This document shows positions 35,808 to 45,145 of a stretch of DNA of 64,000 nucleotides, in pieces. The first letter of the stretch is position 1, and every line of letters starts with the position of its first letter. The position numbers and the translations under genes are program-made. Origin of the DNA: Streptomyces sp. RerS4 (lineage in GTDB: Bacteria; Actinomycetota; Actinomycetes; Streptomycetales; Streptomycetaceae); contig NZ_CP097322.1 of assembly GCF_023515955.1 (NCBI RefSeq), positions 186,001 to 250,000 of the forward strand, in the 5' to 3' direction. Under the pieces are notes generated by a model. It saw only the letters and a program-made list of their open reading frames with translations. It had not been told where the DNA came from and searched no databases.

Positions 35808-35901
35808 AGTTTGGCGAGCGCACCCCGCCCAGGGCTACCTCCGAGCGGCGCGTCACCGTCACAACAGAGCGAACGTTGCCTGATGCGGCACTAGTTGGCG
35901 T

Positions 35902-36462
35902 GTGTCAGGCCTGGACTCGGCGTACTTGCGATACCAGGGGGCGCGTCGCGTGTACTTCAACCCCGCCGGCAGGGGCCTGATCGCCGGCTTCGCAGGGATC
36001 CCTGAGCAGCAGCAGCTCGCCCAGGCGCTCCCCCAGCGGATACGGCGACAGACCCCACGGCACACCGCCGAAAGCCCGGCTCCGCCTCGCACCCGTGCAC
36101 GCCGTTACCGGCTGCCCTCACTGCACCCTGGCCCGCACTGGCCGGACCGACCCGCTGCGGAGCAGGCGCGCAGGGCTTCCTACGATGCACGCAGGAACGC
36201 ACCTTTCACCACCGCCGAGGAGGTGTCGGACGTCGGCCAGGTGGCACGGCCCCTGATCCTGGGCGCCGTCGCGCCGGCGGCGTTGTGGTGGGGAACGCCG
36301 GACTGGCGGCAGGGCGCCGTGCGCCCGGGGTGGACCGTGGTCGCCGTCATGATGGCCTCGGCTGTCGCGAGCGGTACGTGGGCGGTCGCGGAAGCACTGG
36401 CCGACGGCTTCACCCCAGGCCACCCACAGCCGGAGACAGGACACCACAGACCAGACGGCTGA
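35902..36462 (+). CDS. Hypothetical membrane protein (uncertain)
   Basis: 186 codons from a GTG just outside the IS630 right end. Only the C-terminal half is convincing: VARPLILGAVAPAALWWGT and TVVAVMMASAVASGTWAVAEAL look like two transmembrane helices. The first half is Arg/Pro-rich and may be out of its natural frame, with the true start nearer 36220. It converges on a DUF4239 gene, 9 bases apart. No family was recognised. Confidence 0.35.
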   Translation: MSGLDSAYLRYQGARRVYFNPAGRGLIAGFAGIPEQQQLAQALPQRIRRQTPRHTAESPAPPRTRARRYRLPSLHPGPHWPDRPAAEQARRASYDARRNAPFTTAEEVSDVGQVARPLILGAVAPAALWWGTPDWRQGAVRPGWTVVAVMMASAVASGTWAVAEALADGFTPGHPQPETGHHRPDG

Positions 36463-36471
36463 CGCGTCGTT

Positions 36472-37263
36472 TCACCGGCTCCAGTACGACGCGAGCGCTC
36501 CCTCCCGGTACGGAGCGGGGCTCACGCTGAGGTCGCCCGCGAACGGACGGTCGAGGACGAAAACCAGCAGCAGGCTGAATCCGATGAGGGCCGCGACGGA
36601 AGCGACGAACAGAAGCTGGATGCGCAGCTTGCGCATGCCGTAAAGGAAGGTGAGCGGGATCAGGACGATCGCGCCGCCGAAGGCCAGGACCTGGAGGAGC
36701 GGGGGTAGTTCCTGCTCGGCCATGGTGAGGCGGGCACGACGCTGGGCCGCGACATCGTTGAGGTGGCTGACAGCTTCCTCGTAGAAGACCTCTTCGCGCG
36801 GCGTCTTCGGGTCGTACGCCTGGAGTACGGCGAAGGCGGCCCTGAGGTGCTCCTCCGTCGCCCCGTAGCTCGGCTGCCCGGCCCGCATGCGGGGCCACTG
36901 GTCTTCTACGACGGCATGCACGTAGCCGCTGAGCGCCGCGTCGAGGTCTGCGCGGACCGCGGGGGGAAAGGCTGCGGCGTCGCGTGCGATGAGCGCGGTG
37001 TCGGTGGCCTCGGTCGCGACGATGGTCTGTGTGTTGTCCAACTGAGTCCACAGGGTGACGATGACGAAGGCGAGGATGATCCCGTAGATCGCACCGAACA
37101 TCCCCAGAGTCACGCCGACCATGTCGTTGTGCTCCCCCCGGGCCAGCGAGGGGTACCTCCGCCGCAGCAGAACACTGCCGGTCACGGCGACGAGGACGGT
37201 CCCGCCGACGGTGATCACGGCCAAGGTGAACGTGCTGAAATGATTGAGCAGCCAGAGCGACAT
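36472..37263 (-). CDS. DUF4239 (bestrophin-like) membrane protein
   Basis: 263 residues from the ATG that gives MSLWLLNHFSTFTLAVITVG. The frame extends upstream without a better start. Two N-terminal transmembrane helices (TLAVITVGGTVLVAVTGSVLL; LGMFGAIYGIILAFVIVTLW) flank a short loop. A helical soluble section with ATEATDTALIARDAAAFP follows, then two C-terminal helices (LLQVLAFGGAIVLIPLTFLYG; LLFVASVAALIGFSLLLVFVLD). The topology matches DUF4239. The function is unknown. Confidence 0.8.
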   Translation of the reverse strand: MSLWLLNHFSTFTLAVITVGGTVLVAVTGSVLLRRRYPSLARGEHNDMVGVTLGMFGAIYGIILAFVIVTLWTQLDNTQTIVATEATDTALIARDAAAFPPAVRADLDAALSGYVHAVVEDQWPRMRAGQPSYGATEEHLRAAFAVLQAYDPKTPREEVFYEEAVSHLNDVAAQRRARLTMAEQELPPLLQVLAFGGAIVLIPLTFLYGMRKLRIQLLFVASVAALIGFSLLLVFVLDRPFAGDLSVSPAPYREGALASYWSR

Positions 37264-37435
37264 GTTCGGTGAGTCTAGGGAAGACGACGCAATGCCATTT
37301 GGCCCCTGCACAGCGCTCGACGCCCTATACCGGCACCCTCCCCCACATATGAGACCAGAACTCCACACCATCGTGTGAGATCGTGTGAGAACGCAGTGAG
37401 GTTGTTCCTGCTGGCGGACAGGTTCTATGTGTTGG

Positions 37436-37809
37436 TCAGGCTGCTGCGGTTTCGTATTGGGCCGGGCTTTGGTAGCCGAGGCTGCTGTGGAGTCGCCGGG
37501 TGTTGTACCAGCCCTCGATGTACTCGAAGATCGCGCTTCGGGCGGCGGCGTGCGTGTGCCAGGTGTGGTGGCTGACCAGCTCGTTCTTCAGGGTGGCGAG
37601 AAGAACTCGGCCAGGGCGTTGTCCCAGCAGACGCCGGTGCGTCCGACGGAGAGCCGGATGTTGTGGCCGGCTGCCAGGGCGGCGAAGGCGTAGCTGGTGT
37701 ACTGGCCGCCGCGGTCGGTGTGGAAGACGACCGGCCCCCGGGGCCGGCGCTGGTGGCAGGCGGCGGTCAGGGCGTCGGCGGCCAGAGAGGTGCCCAGGTG
37801 TTCATCCAA
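37436..37809 (-). pseudogene. IS3-family transposase (orfB) C-terminal fragment
   Basis: Reads VVFHTDRGGQYTSYAFAALA and IRLSVGRTGVCWDNALAEFF. After a one-base shift near 37595 it continues LLATLKNELVSHHTWHTHAA, IFEYIEGWYNTRRLHSSLGY and SPAQYETAAA-stop. This is the DDE end of IS3/IS150-group transposases. orfA and most of orfB are gone. A 10-bp tandem repeat (tcgtgtgaga twice) lies just beyond its end, near 37372-37391. Confidence 0.8.
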
Positions 37810-38090
37810 TCACCTCGGGCCTCGCTCCGATTCCGGTCGAGCAGAATCCTTCCACGGCAGCACGTACCCGCAGAATAGAAGTCGCGGCGGCCGGGTCATG
37901 GCACAACGGGTATCCCGGGTCGGCCTGAGAAGACCTTGCTTGTCCTTGTGCCAAACATTCAGGGTGAGCCTTCAGGGAGAATTGCTCTGACGGCGGCCAT
38001 GCAGGAGTGTGGACCACTGCAGGGGTGCCAAGGCCGCCGTCGGCAAGACCCTTACGCTCGCCGACGCCGGCCATCCGGGCACCGAACTCG

Positions 38091-39047
38091 TCATCCCGAA
38101 CCGTCGGCAGAGCGGCCAGGCCGAACTCCCGGGCTGGAAAGAGGATCACAACCGGTTGCCTGTTGCGCTGCTGCGCGTAGTGCCGCGATGACGGCCGTGG
38201 TCGTCGGGTTGGTCGTTTCGGTGTGACGGGTCGCGGCGAACAGGAGGCGCAGAATCGGGTGGTCCTCGATGGGCGCCGTGCGGATTCCGGGTGTGGCGGG
38301 GGCGATGGCCGTTCGGGGGACGAGCGCGGTGGCGAGGCCGGCTCGTACGAGGGCGAGCTGGGCGGCGATGTCGGCGGTGACGTAGCGGGTCGCGGGTGTG
38401 AAGCCGGCTTGGTGGCAGGCGTGCAGGATGGCCTGTCCGCAGTCCGTGGTCGCCGGTGGCACGACGAGGTCGTGCGTGGCCAGTTCACGCAGGACGACGG
38501 GACGCTCGCCGGATCGGTCGGCGGCGGTGACGACGAGCAGCGGATCGTCGAGCAGCGGCGAGACCGCGATGCCCTTGGGTGCGGTCTCCGGCAGGTGGTG
38601 GTATCGCTGTCCCAGCACCACGTCGACGGTGCCGAGCGCGAGTTCCCGCAGTTGTGCCTGGTCGGTGGCGAGACAGGTCACGACGAGCTGCGGATGGTCC
38701 GCGCCCAACGCGATCAGCGCGGGGACCACGATCCTGGCGACGGTCGACGGCAACGCGGCGAGCGTGGCGGTGGCACCGACCGTGCCCTTGACCGCCGCGA
38801 CGGCGCACTCGGCTTCCTCCATGGCGGCGAGGATCCGCTCGGCGTGTCCGAGGAGCACGCGGCCCGCCTCCGTGAGCGCGACGGTCCGCCCGTCAGGACG
38901 CAGGAGATCGACGCCCACGTCGTGTCTCAGAGCGGCCAACTGCTGGGACACGGCACCGGCGGACAGCGCCAGGGACTGGGCGGCCGCGGTGATGGAACCA
39001 CGGGCGGCGACGGTCTTGAGCATGTGCAGACGGCGGATATCCAGCAT
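38091..39047 (-). CDS. LysR family transcriptional regulator
   Basis: 318 residues. The N-terminal HTH is LHMLKTVAARGSITAAAQSLALSAGAVSQQLAALRHDVG. The effector domain follows (LPSTVARIVVPALIALGADHPQL, LRELALGTVDVVLGQRYHHL, LLVVTAADRSGERPVVLREL). The divergent neighbour 62 bases away encodes an SCO6745-family protein and is its likely target. The inducer is unknown. Confidence 0.9.
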   Translation of the reverse strand: MLDIRRLHMLKTVAARGSITAAAQSLALSAGAVSQQLAALRHDVGVDLLRPDGRTVALTEAGRVLLGHAERILAAMEEAECAVAAVKGTVGATATLAALPSTVARIVVPALIALGADHPQLVVTCLATDQAQLRELALGTVDVVLGQRYHHLPETAPKGIAVSPLLDDPLLVVTAADRSGERPVVLRELATHDLVVPPATTDCGQAILHACHQAGFTPATRYVTADIAAQLALVRAGLATALVPRTAIAPATPGIRTAPIEDHPILRLLFAATRHTETTNPTTTAVIAALRAAAQQATGCDPLSSPGVRPGRSADGSG

Positions 39048-39108
39048 GACTCGATAGATTACCTAAAGGGTTCCTTCAGGAATCATCCCCTTGACCTGCT
39101 GAGTCGAG

Positions 39109-39864
39109 GTGAGCGACCGTCAGCGCATGGAAATCTTCGACTGCATCGTCGCGGTTGCCCGACCCCTCCACGACTTCGGCGACGAGTTCATGTCCGACGA
39201 CGTGACCGCCGCCATCGGCCTGCGCGCCGGGTTCGCCCCGGGGCGCGGCTTCTACTGCCGCGGCCGGTTCGGGGTGCTCGGCGAGGCGCCGGCCTCGGTG
39301 GTCCAAGCGGTACAGGGCTTCCTCGGCCCCGATCTGGTCACCGCCGGCTGGCGGTCCGGCCGGTCCGTGATGCCGGCGGAGGAGGCCGCCGCCTGTTACG
39401 CAGAGGCCGTCCGGACGTGGGGTCGCGCCCACATCCCCGCCGACGCCGATGTGGAGCACTTCAACCGCCTGGCACAGCAGCTGATCGACGCCGCCGACGC
39501 CGACGCGCTGCCCCTGTTCGCCGGCTGGCGCGCCCAGCCCATACCCGGCGACGACCCTGTCGGGGCGGCGATGCAGCACATTCACGTCCTGCGGGAACAC
39601 CGCGGCGCCTGCCATCTGGCGGCGGTGCGCCTGTGCGGGCTGAGCGCCCGAGAGGCGATGGTCATCAACCTCGGCGTCGAGCAGGCAACCCACTACGGCT
39701 GGCAAGAGCCACGTCCCGTCGCCGCAGCATTGATCTCCCGATGGCAGTGTGCCGAGCAACTCACCGACGAGCTGCAGGCGCCGCTCTACGCCACGCTGAC
39801 CGACCGGCAACGTACCCAATTCGCCCAGCATGTCAACGCGTTGACCGGCTCCGTGCCCTCATGA
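39109..39864 (+). CDS. SCO6745-family protein
   Basis: 251 residues from a GTG. It is all-helical, with the family pattern FAPGRGFYCRGRFGVLGEAPASVV, AAACYAEAVRTWGRAHI, LRGEHRGACHLAAVRLCGLSAREAMV-like sequence and GWQEPRPVAAAL. This Streptomyces family (SCO6745/SalK-like) is conserved but biochemically poorly defined. It lies divergent to the LysR gene. Confidence 0.8.
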   Translation: MSDRQRMEIFDCIVAVARPLHDFGDEFMSDDVTAAIGLRAGFAPGRGFYCRGRFGVLGEAPASVVQAVQGFLGPDLVTAGWRSGRSVMPAEEAAACYAEAVRTWGRAHIPADADVEHFNRLAQQLIDAADADALPLFAGWRAQPIPGDDPVGAAMQHIHVLREHRGACHLAAVRLCGLSAREAMVINLGVEQATHYGWQEPRPVAAALISRWQCAEQLTDELQAPLYATLTDRQRTQFAQHVNALTGSVPS

Positions 39865-40057
39865 CCGGACGTCGTGAACACCAACAGGTAATCGAAGGCC
39901 GGCCTGTCGTCACCACCGACCCGGGACGCCACCCCGAAGAAGAATGCGAGGGAAGCCGGCAAAACACCCTCTCGCAGGTATTCGGCCAGGCCTGGCGCGC
40001 GGCTCGCCTCGTGGAGTGGGGTGCGCCAGCGCCCCGGGGCGCGGCGTGATCGCGGCC

Positions 40058-40660
40058 ATGCTGATCGCTCATGAGGGCTGTTCGCCGACCGTCCACCCCA
40101 CAGCCTATGTCGCTCCGACCGCCACGCTGTGCGGGGACGTGCGCGTGGGAGCCGGGTGCCGGGTGCTGTTCGGTGCGGTGCTCACCGCCGAGGGCGGGCC
40201 GGTGGAGCTGGGCGAGGGCAGCATCGTGATGGAGAACGCGGTCCTGCGGGGCACCCGACGGGATCCGCTGATCCTGGGACGGCAGGTCCTGGTGGGCCCC
40301 ACCTCCTACCTGACCGGCTGCCGGGTCGAGGACGAGGCCTTCATGGCAACCGGCAGCCGTGTCTTCAACGGAGCACGGATCGGGACCCGCTCCGAGGTGC
40401 GGATCAACGGCGTCGTTCATGTGCGCACGGTGCTGCCTGCCGACTCGATGGTGCCGATCGGCTGGATCGCCGTCGGCGACCCTGTACGCATCCTTCCACC
40501 GGAGGACCACGACGGGATCTGGGCGGTGCAGAAGAACCTGGACTTCCCCGGCTACGTCTTCGGCCTGGACCGCCCAGCCGACGGTGAGAGCCTGATGCCG
40601 GCCATCGCCGAACGCTTCGGCCGCGGCCTCGGCCGCCACAGCGACGACCAACAGATCTGA
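40058..40660 (+). CDS. Gamma-carbonic anhydrase-like left-handed beta-helix protein
   Basis: About 200 residues of hexapeptide repeats: VHPTAYVAPTATLCGDVRVGAGCRVLFGAVL, GEGSIVMENAVLRG, LVGPTSYLTGCRVEDEAFMATGSRVFNGARIG, SEVRINGVVHVRTVL. The usual zinc His residues of gamma-CA are not obvious, with H only in NGVVHVR, so it may be a CaiE/PaaY-like relative without anhydrase activity. The start is ATG 40058; GTG 40046 is possible. Confidence 0.8.
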   Translation: MLIAHEGCSPTVHPTAYVAPTATLCGDVRVGAGCRVLFGAVLTAEGGPVELGEGSIVMENAVLRGTRRDPLILGRQVLVGPTSYLTGCRVEDEAFMATGSRVFNGARIGTRSEVRINGVVHVRTVLPADSMVPIGWIAVGDPVRILPPEDHDGIWAVQKNLDFPGYVFGLDRPADGESLMPAIAERFGRGLGRHSDDQQI

Positions 40661-40685
40661 GCCCCGCCGGAGGAGTTCGGTCCGC

Positions 40686-41085
40686 ATCAGCAGCGCACTG
40701 CGGGGCGAGAACCCGGCAGTGCTGAGGCGGCTGGCAGCGGGATTCGCGGTGATTGACGACGTCCAGTTCCCGCCCCGGTACGCGGTGCTCCTGACCGACG
40801 ACCCGCGCCGCGCAGCGGCTGTCGGACCTGCCGAGGCAGAAGCGACTGGCTTTGCTGTCCGACATGGACTGGCTGGGAGAGGCCGTCGAGGGTGCCTGCC
40901 GGCGGATGGACCCGGTGTCCCGGCGGGTGACGTGCGCAGGCTGGTCAGCCTGTATCCGCGCACGGGCTGGAGCGACGAGAGGTACGCCCTCGGGCCGCGG
41001 CACGACCCGCTGCATGAGGCGATCGGCGAAGAGCTGGACCGGCTCGCCGGATGTGGCGGCCACCGCGCGGGGTTTCGACGCAAGG
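40686..41085 (+). pseudogene. HIT-like/diadenosine hydrolase-related gene, multiply frameshifted
   Basis: Parts in three frames: ALRGENPAVLRRLAAGFAVIDDVQF with PRYAVLLTDDP, then LSDMDWLGEAVEGACRRMDPVSRRV, then RLVSLYPRTGWSDERYALGPRHDPLHEAIGEEL. Relatives contain a HxHxW segment between the second and third parts, which is deleted here. It is a dead copy of a Streptomyces HIT-domain protein. Confidence 0.65.
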
Positions 41086-41375
41086 GGATGCGAGGCGCGC
41101 TGGTCCGCGAGCCGGAGAGCAGAACTCGGCTCGCGTTGCCGGGAGTTGAGGGGGGCGCAGGGAAGCCGTACGCATCACGTCTGTGAACGTGCCGTATTCG
41201 TGCAGAAGTTCGGGGGAACGCGTGTGTGTGGTGAAGGCGATGCGTGGGATGTTTTAAGAAACCTTGTTGAATAACCGTTGGATGGCTTGACCACCTTGAT
41301 TTGCGCCTGTCAATCGGCACAGGGTTCTGCAGAAGGTTTGACGCCCCACACGTCAACACGAGGAGAACCCTCCAC

Positions 41376-42578
41376 ATGGCAACTCACAAGCGCTCGCGCC
41401 GTTTTCGCTATGCAGCAGTGACGGCGGGAGCCGCCGCCACGGCGGCCGCCCTGGCCCTGCTCGGCACCCCCTTGGCGGGGGCGGCGACGCCGGCCGAAGG
41501 CACGGTGTACGGACTCGGCGCGCCCGGCGCGATCAGCGGCAGCTACGTCGTCATCCTCGACGGCTCCGCGGACCGACAGCAACTGGCTCACAAGTACGGA
41601 GGCGAACTGCAACGCACCTACACCTCCGGGGTCAACGGATTCTCGGCCTCGGGCCTGAGCGAGACGGAGGCCAAGCGGCTCGCCGCGGACCCGGCCGTCG
41701 GCAAGGTCGTACAGAACAAGAAGTTCACCATCAACGCCACCCAGGACAACCCGCCTTCATGGGGGCTGGACCGGATCGACCAGGTCGCGAAGTCCGGTGA
41801 CAAGAAGTACACCTACCCGGACAACGCCGGAGAGGGGGTGACCGCGTACGTCATCGACACCGGCATACGCGTGACCCACAAGGACTTTGGGGGCCGCGCC
41901 ACGCACGGCTTCGACGCCGTCGACAACGACAACAGTGCCGACGACGGCAACGGCCACGGCACGCACGTCGCCGGCACCATCGGGGGCACCTCGCACGGCG
42001 TCGCCAAGAAGGCGAAGCTGGTCGCGGTGCGGGTGCTGGACGACAACGGTTCGGGCACCACCGAGCAGGTCGTCGCCGGTATCGACTGGGTCGCCAAGAA
42101 CCACTCCGGCCCCTCCGTCGCCAACATGAGCCTGGGCGGCGGCGCGGACGAGGCGCTCGACGAGGCGGTGCGCCGGGCGATCGCGTCGGGCGTCACCTTC
42201 GCCGTCGCGGCGGGCAACGAGTCGGCCGACGCCGGGCAGGGCTCGCCGGCCCGTGTCCGGGAGGCGATCACCGTGGCGTCGAGCACCATCGACGACGCGC
42301 AGTCCTCCTTCTCCAACTTCGGCTCCGTGGTGGACCTGTACGCCCCGGGCTCGGACATCACGTCCACCTGGAACGACAGTGACACCGGTACCAAGACCAT
42401 CTCCGGCACCTCCATGGCCACTCCGCACGTGGTCGGCGCCGCGGCGGTCTACCTCGCCGGGCACCCGTCCGCGACTCCGGCGCAGACGGCGGCGGCCCTC
42501 AACGCGTCGGCGACCACCGGCGCGGTGACCAACCCGTCGACGGGCACCGTGAACAAGCTCCTGAAGGTGGCCCCGTAA
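41376..42578 (+). CDS. Secreted S8 subtilisin-like serine protease
   Basis: 400 residues. The signal peptide is RRFRYAAVTAGAAATAAALALLGTPLAGA. An inhibitor I9 propeptide (SYVVILDGSADRQQLAHKYG ... VQNKKFTINATQDNPPSWGLDRIDQ) precedes the mature enzyme. The catalytic triad is D161 (VIDTGI), H194 (GHGTHVAG) and S346 (GTSMATPHV), with oxyanion N281 (AAGN). It is a proteinase K/aqualysin-type extracellular protease. The ATG is set by gaggagaa. It is followed by a strong hairpin, so it is monocistronic. Confidence 0.95.
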   Translation: MATHKRSRRFRYAAVTAGAAATAAALALLGTPLAGAATPAEGTVYGLGAPGAISGSYVVILDGSADRQQLAHKYGGELQRTYTSGVNGFSASGLSETEAKRLAADPAVGKVVQNKKFTINATQDNPPSWGLDRIDQVAKSGDKKYTYPDNAGEGVTAYVIDTGIRVTHKDFGGRATHGFDAVDNDNSADDGNGHGTHVAGTIGGTSHGVAKKAKLVAVRVLDDNGSGTTEQVVAGIDWVAKNHSGPSVANMSLGGGADEALDEAVRRAIASGVTFAVAAGNESADAGQGSPARVREAITVASSTIDDAQSSFSNFGSVVDLYAPGSDITSTWNDSDTGTKTISGTSMATPHVVGAAAVYLAGHPSATPAQTAAALNASATTGAVTNPSTGTVNKLLKVAP

Positions 42579-42609
42579 CGGCCTGAAGCCACCCCGCCCG
42601 ATCGTCTGT

Positions 42610-42652
42610 CTGCCCTCCGGGCCGCTCCCTCGCGGGGCGGTCCGGAGGGCAG
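42610..42652. terminator. Stem-loop terminator after the protease gene
   Basis: Arms ctgccctccgg and ccggagggcag (11 bp, perfect) enclose a GC-rich inner stem, starting 31 bases after the stop codon. Confidence 0.8.
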
Positions 42653-42689
42653 TCCTCATGGCATCGACGTCAACGGTGCACTGCTTCTC

Positions 42690-43211
42690 CCGGTGATCTC
42701 GGGGACGGCGGACTGTGGGGGCCGCCCGTCCGGCGGCCGCGGAGGAGAGGCCGCGCGGCCGGAGCGCCGACGGCGCCACGGCGAGAAGGCGGCGGACCGC
42801 CCGGGAGGGGTTCACCATCCGGAGGCGACGGTGCCCGGTCCGGGTCCAGATGTCCAGCGCCCGCAGCGCCGTCGTCGACACGAGGTCCGGGCGGCAGGCC
42901 CCGAACGCGGGGCGTTCCTCAAGCCGGCGATGCCGCTCGGGGTCTGCCTGGATGATGAGCCTGGCCTTTGCATCGCCGGTTCGGAACTCGGCAGGGTAGT
43001 CCGCCGGGTCGAGGCTGAGTCCCAGCGAGAGGTCCTGGCGCGTCTCTGGGTCTTCGCAGGCCAGGAACGCAGTGAGGCAGGCCGATCGATACACGTTGCG
43101 GAGATCGGCAAGCGCCTTCAGCGTCGCTCTGCTCTCCTTCGTGGGCACTCCCCGCCGCAAGTCCTCCGTGGAGGCGTACTGGAGCCCAGGGCGAGCGAAG
43201 TGCCAGGCCAT
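42690..43211 (-). pseudogene. Hypothetical protein without a natural stop
   Basis: A minus-strand frame starts MAWHFARPGLQYASTEDLRRG and is protein-like up to about VNPSRAVRRLLAVAP (LKALADLRNVYRSACLTAFLACEDP, DLVSTTALRALDIW). It then degenerates into Arg/Pro-rich sequence. The frame stays open far into the protease gene on the other strand, so the original stop was lost or the tail replaced. The family is not recognised. Confidence 0.4.
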
Positions 43212-43314
43212 GTCGGCACCGACTTTCCCGGGGCCCGATCCGGTCCGCGAACGAGACGGATGACCGTGCCCGCGGGTGGCGCGAGCGAAGGATGGTCGGG
43301 CACGGGGCGGGCAG

Positions 43315-43842
43315 TCACGCCTGCTGCGGCCTGTGGAGTGGCTCGCTGTCGAGGCCGGCTGCCAGGGTCGCCGGTGATGCGATGCGGCGTGGCCAGGTCC
43401 AGGCGGAGCGCAGGATGAAGGCCAGGAGCAGCACTTCGAGTCCGATGGAGAGGCCGTAGAAGTAGGAGTACGTCCAAGACTCCCCTACCGCGTTGAACAT
43501 CGAGACGGGGATGTAGAGCGTTGCCACGACGAGGTTGACGGTGCGGTTGACACGGGCGGGCAGTGTCGCGGAGAGCAGGATCATGAGGATCGGGATGGCC
43601 ATGAGCGTGAGCGCAACGGCGACAAAGGTCGGGCCGATGTCGAACTCGTGGACGATGCCGGCCAGGATGTCGTCGACGAAGCCGGGCTTGTACAGGGCGA
43701 GGTAGTCGACGTAGATGTAGAGGAACATGAAGCTGGTCCATGCTGCTGCGAGCTTGGCCTGCACGGGCATGCGCAGATCTTCCAGCGTGCTCTGGGGCGG
43801 CGGATTCTCCAGTGCGGTGTGGGCTTGAGGCGTTCTCATCAC
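43315..43842 (-). CDS. DUF6326 family membrane protein
   Basis: 175 residues with four hydrophobic helices: AAWTSFMFLYIYVDYLALY, FVAVALTLMAIPILMILLSA, NRTVNLVVATLYIPVSMFNAV and FYGLSIGLEVLLLAFILRSAW. The first helix with FLYIYVDYL matches DUF6326. It faces the two-component operon across about 157 bases and is a plausible target of that system. Confidence 0.82.
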   Translation of the reverse strand: MMRTPQAHTALENPPPQSTLEDLRMPVQAKLAAAWTSFMFLYIYVDYLALYKPGFVDDILAGIVHEFDIGPTFVAVALTLMAIPILMILLSATLPARVNRTVNLVVATLYIPVSMFNAVGESWTYSYFYGLSIGLEVLLLAFILRSAWTWPRRIASPATLAAGLDSEPLHRPQQA

Positions 43843-43999
43843 AATGCTCCCTGGCTTGATGGGTGGGTGCTTCCACCTTCACGGCTGCCGGCGGCGGGGA
43901 CATCAGCCGCGGAACCTGATTCGACCTGGCCGTTGGTACAGCCGAGCTCTTGTACTTTCGACGGATACACCGAGCACGCGGGCCGCCTAGGCTGATCAG

Positions 44000-45145
44000 A
44001 TGGCCACCAACGCACTCCGCTCGCTGTGGGTCGAACCTCGACCCGCGAATGCCCCGGACCGGAGGCCGCGGGACTGGGTCTTGGTCGCAGTACTGATCTG
44101 CTGGTCCCTGGTGGAAGTGATGCTTCGCCAGGCCTTGGCGCCACGCCCGCTGCTGCTACTCGCGGTGCTCGCGGTCCTCGGCCCCCTGCTGTGGCGACGC
44201 ACGCACCCGCTCGTCGCGGTTGCGGTCTCCTTCGGCACGTTGACGATCGTCGACATCGTCAGAATCCTCACCGGGTCGCAAGGCGCCCTGCCGAACAGCA
44301 TCGGCGCGGCGCTGATCCTGGCCTACGCCCTGTTCCGATGGGGCTCCGGTCGGGAGGCCGCAAGCGGCCTCGGCGTCATCCTGCTCTGGCTGGCCATCAC
44401 CTACGTCGCCGACCCCATGAGCCTGTGGGAGACGGTCGAAGGGTACGCGTTCTTCCTGTTCGCCGCCGCGCTCGGCGCCACGATCCGCTATCGCGCGAAG
44501 ATCCGCATCGGCGACATCGACCAAGCCAAGGCCCGCGAACGCGAACAGCTCGCTCGTGAACTCCACGACACCGTCGCCCACCATGTCTCGGGCATCGTCA
44601 TCCAGGCCCAAGCAGGACGTGCGATTGCGGCCTCCCACCCCGAGCGTGCCATCGAGGCCCTGGCCATCATCGAGGACGCGGCGACCCGCACCCTCACCGA
44701 GCTGCGCGCCATCGTCGGCGTGCTCCGCGTCGCACAGGACACCGAGTTCGCGCCGCAGCCCGGCGTGGCCGAGGTCGAGCAGCTCGCCACCGATGGTCGG
44801 ACGCGTCCCTGCGTCGAGGTGACGCTGTTCGGCGAGTTCGACGACCTCAACCCGGCGGTCGGGGCCGCGATCTACCGCATAGCCCAGGAGTCCATCACCA
44901 ACGCTCGACGGCACGCCCGTCACGCGACCCAGGTCACCGTCGCCGTCACAGGCGACGCCGACCAGGTACGGCTGACCATCGACGATGACGGCTCCGCCGC
45001 CGGCGGCCGCGCCCCAGCAGGCTACGGCCTGGTGGGCATGCGGGAACGCGCCTCACTGCTCGGCGGCACCTTCCACGCGGGCCCCGCCGCCGAGCGGGGC
45101 TGGCGGGTGGAGGCGGTCCTGCCTCGAACCGGGACGCCACGATGA
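44000..45145 (+). CDS. Sensor histidine kinase (NarL/DesK-type, HisKA_3)
   Basis: 381 residues. Several N-terminal transmembrane segments are present (WVLVAVLICWSLVEVML, LLLLAVLAVLGPLLW, LVAVAVSFGTLTIVDIV, IGAALILAYALFRW, LGVILLWLAITYVAD, YAFFLFAAALGA), and the input domain is within the membrane. The H-box is RELHDTVAHHVSGIVIQAQA, with phospho-acceptor H189. The ATPase has YRIAQESITNARRHA (N-box) and GYGLVGMRERASLLGG (G-box). It is coupled to the response regulator by an ATGA overlap. Confidence 0.94.
   Translation: MATNALRSLWVEPRPANAPDRRPRDWVLVAVLICWSLVEVMLRQALAPRPLLLLAVLAVLGPLLWRRTHPLVAVAVSFGTLTIVDIVRILTGSQGALPNSIGAALILAYALFRWGSGREAASGLGVILLWLAITYVADPMSLWETVEGYAFFLFAAALGATIRYRAKIRIGDIDQAKAREREQLARELHDTVAHHVSGIVIQAQAGRAIAASHPERAIEALAIIEDAATRTLTELRAIVGVLRVAQDTEFAPQPGVAEVEQLATDGRTRPCVEVTLFGEFDDLNPAVGAAIYRIAQESITNARRHARHATQVTVAVTGDADQVRLTIDDDGSAAGGRAPAGYGLVGMRERASLLGGTFHAGPAAERGWRVEAVLPRTGTPR

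Larger units (their letters stand above)
34291..35893. mobile_element. IS630-family insertion sequence with perfect 20-bp inverted repeats
   Basis: The left repeat gtgccgcatcaggcaacgtt (34293-34312) is matched exactly in reverse complement at 35872-35891. Both repeats are flanked by TA, the IS630/mariner target duplication. Inside are a frameshifted transposase on the minus strand and, near the left repeat, about 340 bases that are not transposase and contain a small plus-strand ORF. The perfect repeats suggest recent insertion, directly after the stop of the Pro/Thr-rich gene. Confidence 0.9.

Noticed and set aside
38223..40049. Plus-strand frame of about 600 codons across the LysR gene
   Set aside because: It is antisense to a canonical LysR gene and out of phase with the SCO6745-family gene; no motifs.
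41757..43211. Minus-strand frame running through the subtilisin gene
   Set aside because: Only the first part (42690-43211) looks like protein. The rest is the antisense of a clearly coding protease.
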